In this document: in pieces, positions 7,862 to 15,794 of the stretch
How positions within the stretch are numbered: position 1 is the stretch's first letter
How the letters are laid out: each line of letters begins with the position of its first letter
Source: Anaerotruncus rubiinfantis
Lineage (GTDB): Bacteria; Bacillota; Clostridia; Oscillospirales; Ruminococcaceae
Reading direction: 5' to 3'
NCBI RefSeq assembly: GCF_900078395.1
Contig: NZ_FKLA01000009.1
Coordinates: 37,305 to 101,304 of the forward strand
DNA length: 64,000 bases
Notes under the pieces: generated by a model
Seen by the model: the letters and a program-made list of their open reading frames with translations, nothing else
What the model was told of the DNA's origin: nothing
Database searches by the model: none
Position numbers and translations under genes: made by a program

Positions 7862-8769
7862 GCAGGCTTTCGGTAAATATCGCCGGGGTAACCTTCAAGA
7901 ATCCGGTGATCACCGCGTCCGGCTGCTGCGGCTTCGGCCGCGAATACGATAAGCTTTACCCGATGGAAAAGCTCGGCGGCGTGTCCCTCAAGGGGATCAC
8001 CCCGCTCGAACGGCAGGGAAACCCGCCCTGCCGCGTGGCGGAAACACCCGCTGGCATGCTCAACTCGGTCGGGCTGCAGAACCCCGGCGTCGACGCTTTC
8101 CTGCGCGACGAGCTGCCGGGCATTGCGAACCGCGACATCGTGCGCATTGCAAACGTCGCGGGCGCCTCGGTCGACGACTATCGCCTGATGGCGGAAAAGC
8201 TCGACGAATCCGCCGTCAGCATCATTGAGGTCAACATCTCCTGCCCGAACGTCAAAGAGGGCGGCGTGGCGTTCGGCATCTCCTGCCAGTCGGCGGCCGC
8301 GGTCGTCGCGGTGATGCGCGGCGCGACCAAAAAACCGCTGATGGTCAAACTCACCCCGAACGTGACCGATATCACCGAGATCGCCCGGGCGGTCGAGGAC
8401 GCGGGCGCGGACGCGGTTTCGCTCATCAACACCCTGCTCGGTATGCGCATCGATCTTAAAACACGCCGCCCGGTGCTGCATCAGAATGTCGGCGGGCTTT
8501 CCGGCCCGGCGGTCTTCCCTGTGGCGGTGCGGATGGTCTGGCAGGTCGCGAACGCGGTCAAAATTCCGGTTGTCGGGATGGGCGGCATTGAAAAGTGGCA
8601 GGACGCCGTTGAGATGATGCTCGCAGGCGCGCGGGCGGTGCAGATCGGCGCGGCGCTCTTTGCAGACCCATACACCCCGCTCAAGGTGATCGACGGGATG
8701 AACAGATGGCTCGATGAAAACCACATCGCCGACGTGAATGAAATTGTCGGCGCCGTGAAGCCCTGGTGA
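7858..8769 (+). CDS. pyrD: Dihydroorotate dehydrogenase, class 1B catalytic subunit
   Basis: Oxidises dihydroorotate to orotate, the fourth step of UMP synthesis, with FMN as cofactor. The 303-residue TIM barrel shows ITASGCCGFG at the N-terminus, the nucleophile region EVNISCPNVK (the Cys of class 1B enzymes) near residue 130, TPNVTDI near 160 and the phosphate-binding GMGGI near 240. The start overlaps pyrK by four bases, matching the obligate PyrK-PyrDB complex. Confidence 0.96.
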   Translation: MSRLSVNIAGVTFKNPVITASGCCGFGREYDKLYPMEKLGGVSLKGITPLERQGNPPCRVAETPAGMLNSVGLQNPGVDAFLRDELPGIANRDIVRIANVAGASVDDYRLMAEKLDESAVSIIEVNISCPNVKEGGVAFGISCQSAAAVVAVMRGATKKPLMVKLTPNVTDITEIARAVEDAGADAVSLINTLLGMRIDLKTRRPVLHQNVGGLSGPAVFPVAVRMVWQVANAVKIPVVGMGGIEKWQDAVEMMLAGARAVQIGAALFADPYTPLKVIDGMNRWLDENHIADVNEIVGAVKPW

Positions 8770-8776
8770 TGAAATT

Positions 8777-9436
8777 ATGACAACCCTATATCTGATCCGG
8801 CACGCGCAGGCGGAGGGAAACTGGAAGCGGATTTTCCAGGGTCACACCGACGGCCAGGTGAGCGAGGTGGGCGAGCGGCAGCTTGCGCATCTCGCCAAAC
8901 GGTTTGAAAATATTCATCTCGACGCGATCTATGCGAGCCCCCTTGCCCGCACCATGCAGACCGCCCAAGCGGTCAACCACGACCAGCTGCACATTATTAA
9001 AACGCAGGGGCTGATGGAACTGGACGGCGGCGATTTTGAAGGGGTCCCGTTCGCGGATCTCGCGTCGGTTTCGCCCGAACAGGCCTATAACTGGGATCAC
9101 GATCTGGCAAACTTTCACGCGCCGAACGGCGAAAGCATACGCGAGGTCTACGCGCGCATGCGGGATACGGTTAACCGCATCGTCCAGCGGCATCCGCATC
9201 AGACGGTCGCCATCGTTTCGCACGGCGGCGCGCTGCGAAGTTTCCTCTGTTTTGCGTCCGGTCTGGGGCCCGAACAGATTGCGCGGATCCCATGGTGCGA
9301 CAATACAGCGGTCAGTAAGGTGCTTTTCGACCGCGGCTTTACCCCCACCGTTTCCTATCTGAATGACAATTCCCATCTGCCCGAAGCGGACAGCACTTTT
9401 GCCAAACAGACCTGGTGGAAGCGGCATGCGACCTGA
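8777..9436 (+). CDS. Histidine phosphatase family protein (phosphoglycerate mutase-like)
   Basis: A 219-residue branch-1 histidine phosphatase. The catalytic motif near the N-terminus is LIRHAQAEGN, RHA rather than the common RHG, which occurs in this superfamily. The second His lies in IVSHGGALRSF near residue 150, and the Glu region in MELDGGDFEG. Substrates of such proteins range from phosphosugars to cobalamin precursors and cannot be assigned here. It starts seven bases after pyrD with only a weak ribosome site, so it is probably co-translated with the pyr pair. Confidence 0.85.
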   Translation: MTTLYLIRHAQAEGNWKRIFQGHTDGQVSEVGERQLAHLAKRFENIHLDAIYASPLARTMQTAQAVNHDQLHIIKTQGLMELDGGDFEGVPFADLASVSPEQAYNWDHDLANFHAPNGESIREVYARMRDTVNRIVQRHPHQTVAIVSHGGALRSFLCFASGLGPEQIARIPWCDNTAVSKVLFDRGFTPTVSYLNDNSHLPEADSTFAKQTWWKRHAT

Positions 9437-9486
9437 TTGCGGCGCCGGAAACCTGCCGGCCCGCACCTGAAAGGAGTTTTTAACAA

Positions 9487-9915
9487 ATGAAGATACTGGC
9501 AGTTGATTATGGCGACAGCCGCACCGGGCTTGCCTGCTGCGATCGGACCGAATACCTGGCCTCCCCCATTGGGGTCATCCACGAAAAGGTCATGGGCCGC
9601 GTTTTGCAGCAGGTAGCTGCGGCGGCGGAAGAATATGAGGTCGGGGAAATCGTGGTGGGGCATCCGCTTAATATGAACGGTTCCGCCGGGCCGCGCGCCA
9701 AACTCTGCGCACAGTTCGCAGAGGACCTGGGGAGGCTGGTAAACGTGCCGGTACGCCTCTGGGACGAGCGCGGCACGACTGTTTCGGCCGCCGGATACCT
9801 CAATGACACCAACACCCGCGGCCAGAAGCGCAAAGACGTTATCGACGAGGTCGCAGCAACCATTATTTTGGAAAGTTATCTGGCCTACCGGCGAAATCAC
9901 GTTGAAAACAAATGA
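9487..9915 (+). CDS. ruvX: RuvX/YqgF family Holliday junction resolvase-like protein
   Basis: A 142-residue RNase H-like protein of the YqgF family, linked to Holliday junction resolution and to processing of the 16S rRNA 5' end. The N-terminal MKILAVDYGDSRTGLA carries the first catalytic Asp. VVGHPLNMNG and later VRLWDERGTTVSA hold the conserved Glu, and KDVIDEVAATIILESYL the last acidic residues. An AAAGGAG ribosome site at 9471-9477 precedes the ATG. In most Firmicutes this gene lies near alaS; here it follows a phosphatase, so the neighbourhood is rearranged. Confidence 0.93.
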   Translation: MKILAVDYGDSRTGLACCDRTEYLASPIGVIHEKVMGRVLQQVAAAAEEYEVGEIVVGHPLNMNGSAGPRAKLCAQFAEDLGRLVNVPVRLWDERGTTVSAAGYLNDTNTRGQKRKDVIDEVAATIILESYLAYRRNHVENK

Positions 9916-9968
9916 AATCTATAGTAAAATAAAGGAACCTGTAAAATCCTGCATAAAGGAGCTTCAAG

Positions 9969-11621
9969 ATGGATTATCACGCACTTGCCGATCTGTTGTT
10001 TGCGGATATCACCCAAACGCCGGAGGATATCGCGGCAAAATACCCGCCGCGCCAGCTTAAGGAAGGCGCAAAGGTCACCCGTATCGCCCCCAGTCCGACC
10101 GGTTTCATGCATCTGGGCAACCTGTTCGGCGCAATCGCGGACGAGCGCCTCGCCCATCAGAGCGGCGGCATCTTTTATCTGCGCATCGAGGACACCGACC
10201 AGAAACGCGAAGTTGAGGGCGGCGTCGAAACGATTTTAAAAGTCTTTTCCGATTACGAGCTTCCCTTTGACGAGGGGGCCGTCCTGGATGGCGACAATGG
10301 CCTCTACGGGCCATACCGACAGCGGCAGCGTGCGAAAATCTATCAGACCTATGCCAAATGGCTGGTTCAGCAGGGCAAGGCCTATCCCTGCTTCTGCACC
10401 GAAGCGGATCTCGCGGCCATCCGTGAAAAACAGGCGGAATTGAAAGAGAATTTCGGTTACTATGGCAAATATGCCGTGCACCGGGACATGCCGTTCGACG
10501 AGGTGAAAGCGAAGATCGACGCGGGCGAACCGTTTGTGCTGCGTTTTCGCAGCGAGGGCAGCCTCGAACGCAGGGTGAAGTTTAACGACCTTGTGAAAGG
10601 CACGATGGAATTCCCGGAAAACGACCAGGATGTTGTGCTCTTAAAATCCGACGGTATCCCCACTTACCATTTCGCGCATGTGATCGACGACCACCTGATG
10701 GGCACCACCCATGTGGTGCGCGGCGAGGAGTGGCTCGCCACCCTGCCGATCCATCTGCAGCTCTTCGCGGCAATGGGCTGGAAACCGCCCAAATATATCC
10801 ACACGGCCCAGCTGATGAAGATGGACGGCGGCAGCAAACGCAAGCTCAGCAAGCGCAAAGACCCGGAACTGGCGCTCGATTTTTATAAGGAGCAGGGTTA
10901 CTGCGTGGCGGCCGTGAAGGAATACATCCTGACCCTCCTGAACTCCAATTTCGAGGACTGGCGGCTGGCCAATCCTGACGCGCCGCTCGAAAGCTTCAAT
11001 TTCACCACCAAGAAGATGGGCGTGTCGGGCGCGCTGTTTGACATTGACAAGCTCGGCGATGTTTCAAAGAACGTCATCTCCCGGATGACGGCGGACGAAG
11101 TTTATGACCTGCTCACTGAATGGGCAAAACAATATGACCCGGACTTTTACGCGATTCTCGCCCGCGATCCGGCTTATTCCAAGGCCATCCTGGCGATCGG
11201 CCGCGGCGGCAAAAAGCCCCGCAAGGATATCATGATCTGGAGCCAGGCAAAGGATTACATGAGCTTTTTCTTTGATGAGCTGTTCGTGCCGGATTTCAGC
11301 TTTTCACAGGACGGGCTTTCGCCCGAGCTGACCCGCCGGGCGCTGGAGGAATATCCCGCGCTTTATGATCCGGCGGATGACAATTCCGCATGGTTTGAAA
11401 AGGTCAAGGGATTGGCCGCGTCGCTCGGCTGCGCGACCGATATGCGGGAATACAAAAAGAACCCGGAAGCCTATCCGGGCAGTGTGACCGATGTGAGCAC
11501 CGTGCTGCGTGAAGCCATCACCGGGCGGCGCAATTCGCCCGATCTCTGCGAGATTATGAAGCTGCTTGGCCGTGAGCGTGTGATGAAGCGGCTTGCGGCG
11601 GCAAGAGCCACTTTGGGATGA
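9969..11621 (+). CDS. gltX: Glutamate--tRNA ligase
   Basis: Charges tRNA-Glu with glutamate. The 550-residue class I synthetase has the HIGH-type motif in SPTGFMHLGN (about residue 45), IEDTDQKREVEGG just after, and a KMSKS-type motif KRKLSKRKDP near residue 290, followed by the alpha-helical anticodon domain. It is longer than the common bacterial form (about 480) but similar to other clostridial forms. AAAGGAG at 9955-9961 sets the start. A class A element begins about ten bases after the stop. Since glnS occurs 1.3 kb downstream, this enzyme may not need to mischarge tRNA-Gln (inference). Confidence 0.96.
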   Translation: MDYHALADLLFADITQTPEDIAAKYPPRQLKEGAKVTRIAPSPTGFMHLGNLFGAIADERLAHQSGGIFYLRIEDTDQKREVEGGVETILKVFSDYELPFDEGAVLDGDNGLYGPYRQRQRAKIYQTYAKWLVQQGKAYPCFCTEADLAAIREKQAELKENFGYYGKYAVHRDMPFDEVKAKIDAGEPFVLRFRSEGSLERRVKFNDLVKGTMEFPENDQDVVLLKSDGIPTYHFAHVIDDHLMGTTHVVRGEEWLATLPIHLQLFAAMGWKPPKYIHTAQLMKMDGGSKRKLSKRKDPELALDFYKEQGYCVAAVKEYILTLLNSNFEDWRLANPDAPLESFNFTTKKMGVSGALFDIDKLGDVSKNVISRMTADEVYDLLTEWAKQYDPDFYAILARDPAYSKAILAIGRGGKKPRKDIMIWSQAKDYMSFFFDELFVPDFSFSQDGLSPELTRRALEEYPALYDPADDNSAWFEKVKGLAASLGCATDMREYKKNPEAYPGSVTDVSTVLREAITGRRNSPDLCEIMKLLGRERVMKRLAAARATLG

Positions 11622-11631
11622 ATTGCGCCTT

Positions 11632-11838
11632 CCAGGCGCCCCGGAGGAGTCGCCTCCGGCGGCCCTATTTCTTGCCCGTGCAAGAAATAGGGGAAAGAAC
11701 ACGCCAAGGGGAAACCCCTTGGAACCCCGCCGCCGCTGGTTGCTTCGCAAAGGCGGCGGCCGTGGGCTTCGGCAAAAGACCTGCACCGTGCCCGCTCCCA
11801 GCAAAATGGTCAGCTCAAGACTGAATGCAGCGCCAGCC
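11632..11838 (+). repeat. Class A intergenic multi-hairpin element, copy A1
   Basis: Hairpin 1 has a perfect 13-bp stem, 11663-11675 with 11680-11692 (CCCTATTTCTTGC arm). Hairpin 2 is CCAAGGGG/CCCCTTGG at 11704-11722. A CCGCCGCC stem around TTGCTTCGCAAA follows. The conserved tail GGTCAGCTCAAGACTGAA lies at 11808-11825. About 100 bases from hairpin 1 onward are nearly identical to copy A2 at 22.3 kb. It begins directly after the gltX stop, in the same orientation. Open frames across it are not conserved between copies, and I see no gene here. Confidence 0.85.
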
Positions 11839-11893
11839 GCCCCCAAAGGGGCTGCCGGGAAAATCCGGGACGTTTGTCCGCCAATACAGGGAC

Positions 11894-12163
11894 TCACCGG
11901 AACGTGAACACCGCGTTCGCAAGGGAAACACCCGCGCGAAATCCCGCGTCAAAATAAACGCCTTTCAGGTCGCTGACTTTTTCAAAAGCCGCGTCGCCAA
12001 AATCAAAAGCCTCCGGGTCCTGGCCCACAAGCTGTTCAAACTCATACCGGAGCGCTTCTTCCAATGCGGCCGCGTCCGGCAGCTTCGCTGCCGGTTCGCC
12101 TCCGTAAAGCAAAAGTTCGCTGAGATCGTCAAGGGTAAGCGAATGTTTAAAATCAAATGTCAT
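11894..12163 (-). CDS. Small acidic protein of unknown function
   Basis: An 89-residue acidic, mostly helical protein beginning MTFDFKHSLTLDDL. The ATG at 12163 lies eight bases after AAGGAG on the - strand; an upstream GTG (12172) overlaps that ribosome site and is less likely. No known domain is recognised. It is transcribed divergently from a small HTH regulator across a shared promoter region with an inverted repeat. A regulator-target pair is therefore possible (inference). Its 3' end abuts the class A element. Confidence 0.6.
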   Translation of the reverse strand: MTFDFKHSLTLDDLSELLLYGGEPAAKLPDAAALEEALRYEFEQLVGQDPEAFDFGDAAFEKVSDLKGVYFDAGFRAGVSLANAVFTFR

Positions 12164-12183
12164 AGCAATCACTCCTTACCATT

Positions 12184-12211
12184 ATTTTACGTCTTTTTTC
12201 TAATTTGTCAA
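12184..12211 (-). promoter_or_regulatory. Promoter for the small acidic protein gene
   Basis: On the - strand a perfect TTGACA (12206-12211), a 16-base spacer and TAAAAT (12184-12189), 21 bases before the start codon. Confidence 0.75.
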
Positions 12212-12240
12212 TATATTTTCTTATTTTTTAGATTATTGAC
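12207..12240. promoter_or_regulatory. Candidate operator: inverted repeat over both divergent -35 boxes
   Basis: GTCAATA (12207-12213) and TATTGAC (12234-12240) form a perfect 7-bp inverted repeat overlapping the -35 hexamers of both divergent promoters. Part of the symmetry comes from the -35 boxes themselves. The flanking ATA/TAT match extends it, so a repressor site for the neighbouring HTH protein is reasonable but unproven. Confidence 0.4.
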
Positions 12241-12264
12241 GTAATATCAACAATATGTTATCTT
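12236..12264 (+). promoter_or_regulatory. Promoter for the small HTH regulator gene
   Basis: TTGACG (12236-12241), a 17-base spacer and TATCTT (12259-12264). An AGAAAGGGG ribosome site follows 11 bases before the ATG at 12288. Confidence 0.65.
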
Positions 12265-12287
12265 ACAATAAGAAAGGGGCGGCCTGA

Positions 12288-12500
12288 ATGGGGCTAGCAA
12301 AAAAAGTTAGAATCCTCCTGATTGAGCGAGGAATGACCCAAGTCAAACTTGCCGCCAAGTTGGGAATTACACCCGCAACGCTTAATGACAAACTCGTGCG
12401 GGATAATCTTTCCGAACGTGATCTCGTCAAAATTGCCGATGCACTCGACTGCGATTTTGAAGCGTGTTTTGTCCTGCGCGACACTGGCAAACGGATTTAG
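12288..12500 (+). CDS. Small HTH (XRE/Cro-like) DNA-binding protein
   Basis: A 70-residue protein that is little more than a helix-turn-helix domain: the first helix from VRILLIERGMTQ, the HTH core LAAKLGITPATLNDKL (about residues 21-36), then a final helix DLVKIADALDCDFEACF. It resembles Cro/C1-type regulators that follow a minimal domain plan. The divergent arrangement with the acidic protein gene and the shared inverted repeat suggest autoregulation. The gene and its upstream region are visibly richer in A/T than the flanking synthetase genes, a possible sign of acquisition. Confidence 0.8.
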   Translation: MGLAKKVRILLIERGMTQVKLAAKLGITPATLNDKLVRDNLSERDLVKIADALDCDFEACFVLRDTGKRI

Positions 12501-12509
12501 CGCATTTCC

Positions 12510-12860
12510 AAATATCGCCGCCCTGCGGCGGCGATGGCGCTATTCGCGCCTTGCTGGACAATGAGAATTCCCGCCGGCATCGATTTTTGAACGCGAAGCG
12601 TTCTTTCGATCCGTTTGTCCGCTTTGCGCACAGCGCGCGGCCGCAACGGTTGCGGCCGCCCGTCCCGCGTGCTTTTTATCACGCGGGACATACCGTTCTG
12701 TCTCAACAGATTGCGTGCTGTCTTTGCCGAAGGCAACCAAACAGCACGCACGGGGCCGCGGGGTGTCCCCGCGTGTCCTTCTTTGGTTCCTTTCTTGGAC
12801 AAGCAAGAAAGTCACCCTGCGGAGCAATTCCGGGTGCGCGAAGGGCGCAAAAAAGATTTT
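12510..12860 (-). repeat. Class B intergenic multi-hairpin element, copy B1
   Basis: Read on the - strand the order is hairpin 1 (CTTTCTTG/CAAGAAAG, 12092-12099 region shifted to 12792-12799 with 12806-12813), hairpin 2 (CGCGGGG/CCCCGCG near 12755-12772), hairpin 3 (ACAGCACGC 12741-12749 with GCGTGCTGT 12713-12721), conserved core 12707-12728, hairpin 4 (CACGCGGG 12680-12687 with CCCGCGTG 12664-12671) and hairpin 5 (GCGGCCGCAAC arms at 12637-12659). A GCCGCC stem near 12517-12535 may end it. The 380-base gap between the HTH gene and glnS holds nothing else recognisable. Confidence 0.85.
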
Positions 12861-12880
12861 AAATTGAGAAGGGATAGAGT

Positions 12881-14530
12881 ATGAGCGAAGAAATTTCCAA
12901 TTTTATCCACGACATTATTGATGAAGACATTGCAAATGGCTTCACCGAGCAGATCCACACCCGCTTTCCGCCGGAACCGAACGGTTATCTTCACATTGGC
13001 TCGGCAAAAGCCATCTGGATCAACTGGAGCACCGCGATGAAATATAACGGGCTCTTCAATCTTCGTTTCGACGATACCAATCCGGTCAAAGAGGATACCG
13101 AATACGTCGAATCGATCGAAGAGGATCTGCGCTGGCTGGGCGCCATTCCCAACGGCGGCATCTACTATGGCTCGGATTACTTTGACCAGTGCTATGAATA
13201 TGCTGTCAAGCTCATCAAAGACGGCAAAGCATATGTCTGCGATCTGACGCCGGATGAGATGCGCGCATATCGCGGCACCCTCACCGCTCCGGGCAAGGAA
13301 AGCCCTTACCGCAGCCGCTCGGTTGAAGAAAATCTCGATCTTTTTGAGCGGATGAAAAACGGCGAGTTCCCGGACGGCAGCAAGACCCTGCGCGCCAAAA
13401 TCGACATGGCCTCTCCCAACATGAATCTGCGCGATCCGGCCATCTACCGGATCGTCCGGGCGCATCATCACCGGCAGGGCGACAAATGGTGCATCTACCC
13501 TTTGTATGATTTTGCTCATCCTATACAGGATGCAATTGAAGGAATCACCCATTCCCTCTGTTCGATCGAATTTGAAAACCATCGTCCGCTCTACGAGTGG
13601 GTGGTTGATAATATCGGGTTCGCGCACAAACCCAAACAGCGGGAATTTGCCCGCCTGAACATCACCCATACGGTCATGTCCAAGCGCTACCTGCGTGAAC
13701 TGGTCGAAACCGGTAAGGTTGACGGCTGGGACGATCCGCGTATGCCGACCCTATGCGCGCTGCGCCGGCGTGGTTATACGCCCGCGTCAATCCTTGAGTT
13801 TGTCAAGCGTGCCGGTGTTGCCAAGGCAAACAGCATTGTCGACATCAAGCTGCTCGAATACTGCATCCGTGAGGAGCTCAATACCAACGCGCCGCGCCGG
13901 ATGGCGGTGCTCGATCCCGTCAAGGTGGTCATCACCAACTATCCGGAGGACAAAACGGAAGCCTTCCCGGTTGCGAATAATCCTGTCGACCCGGAAAGCG
14001 GCAGCCGCGACGTGATCTTCTCGCGCGAAGTTTACATCGAGCGCAGTGACTTCGCGGAGGTGCCTCCGCCGAAGTTCCAGCGGCTGAAGCCGGGCGGCGA
14101 AGTTCGCCTGATGGGCGCTTACATTGTAAAATGCGACGAGATCATCAAAGATGCGGACGGCCAGATCATTGAACTGCGCTGCACCGCTGATCTGGAGACG
14201 AAGAACGGGAGTCCGATCGATGGGCGCAAAGTGCGCGGAACGATCCACTGGGTCTCGGCGGCGCATTGTGTCGACGCAAAGGCCATGCTTTATGACAACC
14301 TGTTTACGCTCGAAAATGTGAACGATGTGCCGGAAGGCACCAACTATCTCGACTATCTCAATCCGGGCTCGCTCACGGAGCTTTCCGGCTGCAAGCTGGA
14401 GGCTTCCCTGGCGCAGGCCAAGCCGGGCGACCGGTTCCAGTTTGTGCGGATGGGATATTTCTGCATGGACAGCAAAAATGCGGATACCTTCAATCGGATT
14501 GTGACCCTTAAGGACAGTTTTAAGGCATAA
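12881..14530 (+). CDS. glnS: Glutamine--tRNA ligase
   Basis: Charges tRNA-Gln directly. The 549-residue class I synthetase begins near [17 protein letters not shown], the GlnRS form of the HIGH motif, and has VMSKRYL as the KMSKS loop near residue 267. Two beta-barrel anticodon-binding domains follow, including [11 protein letters not shown], typical of GlnRS rather than GluRS. GAAGGGAT at 12868-12875 sets the start. Most Firmicutes lack GlnRS and make Gln-tRNA by amidotransferase, so its presence here is noteworthy and consistent with a lineage-specific acquisition. An intrinsic terminator follows. Confidence 0.95.
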   Translation: MSEEISNFIHDIIDEDIANGFTEQIHTRFPPEPNGYLHIGSAKAIWINWSTAMKYNGLFNLRFDDTNPVKEDTEYVESIEEDLRWLGAIPNGGIYYGSDYFDQCYEYAVKLIKDGKAYVCDLTPDEMRAYRGTLTAPGKESPYRSRSVEENLDLFERMKNGEFPDGSKTLRAKIDMASPNMNLRDPAIYRIVRAHHHRQGDKWCIYPLYDFAHPIQDAIEGITHSLCSIEFENHRPLYEWVVDNIGFAHKPKQREFARLNITHTVMSKRYLRELVETGKVDGWDDPRMPTLCALRRRGYTPASILEFVKRAGVAKANSIVDIKLLEYCIREELNTNAPRRMAVLDPVKVVITNYPEDKTEAFPVANNPVDPESGSRDVIFSREVYIERSDFAEVPPPKFQRLKPGGEVRLMGAYIVKCDEIIKDADGQIIELRCTADLETKNGSPIDGRKVRGTIHWVSAAHCVDAKAMLYDNLFTLENVNDVPEGTNYLDYLNPGSLTELSGCKLEASLAQAKPGDRFQFVRMGYFCMDSKNADTFNRIVTLKDSFKA

Positions 14531-14536
14531 AATGAG

Positions 14537-14570
14537 AAAAGCCCCGCAGCCAGTAGGCCGCGGGGCTTTT
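14537..14570. terminator. Intrinsic terminator after glnS, probably bidirectional
   Basis: Arms AAAAGCCCCGC and GCGGGGCTTTT with a 12-base loop, between glnS and the convergent DUF805 gene ending at 14581. Confidence 0.85.
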
Positions 14571-14580
14571 AAGTTTCAGA

Positions 14581-14934
14581 TCAGACAGTCTGTGCGCTTT
14601 CATAGGGGTTATTTTCATTGACGCTTGGTTTGACAAACCAGACGATCAGGATGATCCAGCCAACCAGCGGGATCAGACCAACCAGCCAGTACCAGCCCGA
14701 CTTGCCGATGTCGTGCAGGCGGCGAATGCAGATTGCGATTCCGGGGATCAGCGCGGCAAGGCTGTAAAGACCGCCGACGATTCCGAAAATGGAAATCATC
14801 ATGGTGAGGACGTTGATGACCACACCGATCAGAATGTTCACAACGAACGCCATCCAATAGCCGCGGACGGTGGTCCTGTCCTTGAAGTTCGCGTAATTTT
14901 TCCACATCGCAATGTACTCTTTCAAAAATTCCAT
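14581..14934 (-). CDS. DUF805 family membrane protein
   Basis: A 117-residue protein with about four membrane segments. It carries the DUF805 pattern: an N-terminal FLKEYIAMWKNYANFKDRTT that places an aromatic amphipathic segment before the first membrane span, RGYW, and the diagnostic CIRRLHDIGKSGWYWL near residue 75. Function of the family is unknown. GGAGGG precedes the ATG on the - strand, and a TATAAT (- strand, 14964-14969 on the + strand) lies 30 bases further upstream. It is monocistronic. Confidence 0.88.
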   Translation of the reverse strand: MEFLKEYIAMWKNYANFKDRTTVRGYWMAFVVNILIGVVINVLTMMISIFGIVGGLYSLAALIPGIAICIRRLHDIGKSGWYWLVGLIPLVGWIILIVWFVKPSVNENNPYESAQTV

Positions 14935-15073
14935 AAAAAATCCCTCCTCAAGAATTTTCTTTTATTATAGCATACACATTTTACGTTTTGTCGTATATTT
15001 TTTATAAAAAACCGGTAAAATATATATTTTCTATATATTATATAAGTTTTTCTGCAAAATCCGGGCATGTTCG
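14935..15073. other. AT-rich spacer
   Basis: Very AT-rich intergenic DNA with the ribosome site and probable -10 of the DUF805 gene at its left end. No terminator with a clear stem and no small gene was seen in the rest. Confidence 0.5.
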
Positions 15074-15646
15074 TTAATTTTTTGCCAAATTGAGTTCATC
15101 CAGCGTCATTTCATAGGCCGGCAGGAACTGTTCTAGAAAAGTTTCCACCGCAGGCAGGTCCATTGCATGCAGAGCGTCAAGCTGCGCCTGCCGCGCGGAG
15201 AGAAAATCGTCATTGCCCATACGGATCTCTTCGATGCATTTGATAAGCGCCGAAAGCTTATCCGCAGCTTTGACGATCTGTAAAATTTGCGGGTCCTCTT
15301 CATAAAAGCATGGATGGTAAGCGGCGGAAAGCTCCTCCGGCAGGGTGGACAGCAGCCGGTCGGAAGCAATCTGTTCAATCTCCTTGTAGGTTTGTTTGAT
15401 TTTGGGGTTATAATATTTCACCGGGGTGGGCATGTCGCCGGTGAGGATCTCGCTGCAATCGTGATAGAGCGCGCAGAGTACCGCCTTCGCCGGGTCCAAG
15501 CCTGAAAGCAAAGCCAGCGCATGGGCGATATAGGCCACGTCCAGAGTGTGTTCGCTGAGCGTTTCCTGCCGGGAGTTGCGCATCAGGCCCCAGCGGGTGA
15601 TATATTTCATGCGGGAAAGCATGGCGAAAAAGCTGTATTCCTTCAA
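15074..15646 (-). CDS. HD-domain 5'-deoxynucleotidase, YfbR type
   Basis: A 190-residue HD-domain metal-dependent phosphohydrolase resembling YfbR, which dephosphorylates deoxynucleoside monophosphates. Metal ligands are visible as His in ETLSEHTLDVA (about residue 33), the HD pair in CALYHDCSEIL (about 63-64) and a later Asp in KAADKLSALIKC (about 130). The N-terminal FFAMLSRMKYITRWGLM is typical of the family. The start is TTG at 15646, supported by AAGGAG about nine bases upstream on the - strand. It is divergent from the YfhO-like gene. Confidence 0.88.
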   Translation of the reverse strand: MKEYSFFAMLSRMKYITRWGLMRNSRQETLSEHTLDVAYIAHALALLSGLDPAKAVLCALYHDCSEILTGDMPTPVKYYNPKIKQTYKEIEQIASDRLLSTLPEELSAAYHPCFYEEDPQILQIVKAADKLSALIKCIEEIRMGNDDFLSARQAQLDALHAMDLPAVETFLEQFLPAYEMTLDELNLAKN

Positions 15647-15750
15647 GATCTTCTCTCCTTTTGCTTTTGCGGAAAATTGGGGTGTGCATTAAATTATAGC
15701 AAATATCCCACCTAAAAGAAAGAGACGCTTTTAAAAACGGCAAATTGTGG

Positions 15751-15756
15751 TATAAT
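15751..15756 (+). promoter_or_regulatory. -10 box for the YfhO-like operon
   Basis: A perfect TATAAT preceded by GTGG, 39 bases before the chosen start at 15795. The -35 region (CTTTTA at 15728-15733) is weak. Confidence 0.5.
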
Positions 15757-15794
15757 ATTTGATGTATGCTTTTACGCGTTTTGGAGGTTTCACG

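Noticed and set aside
15759-15794. Earlier start codon for the YfhO-like gene
   Set aside because: The ATG at 15759 is only three bases past the -10 box TATAAT, so it cannot be in the transcript with a ribosome site.
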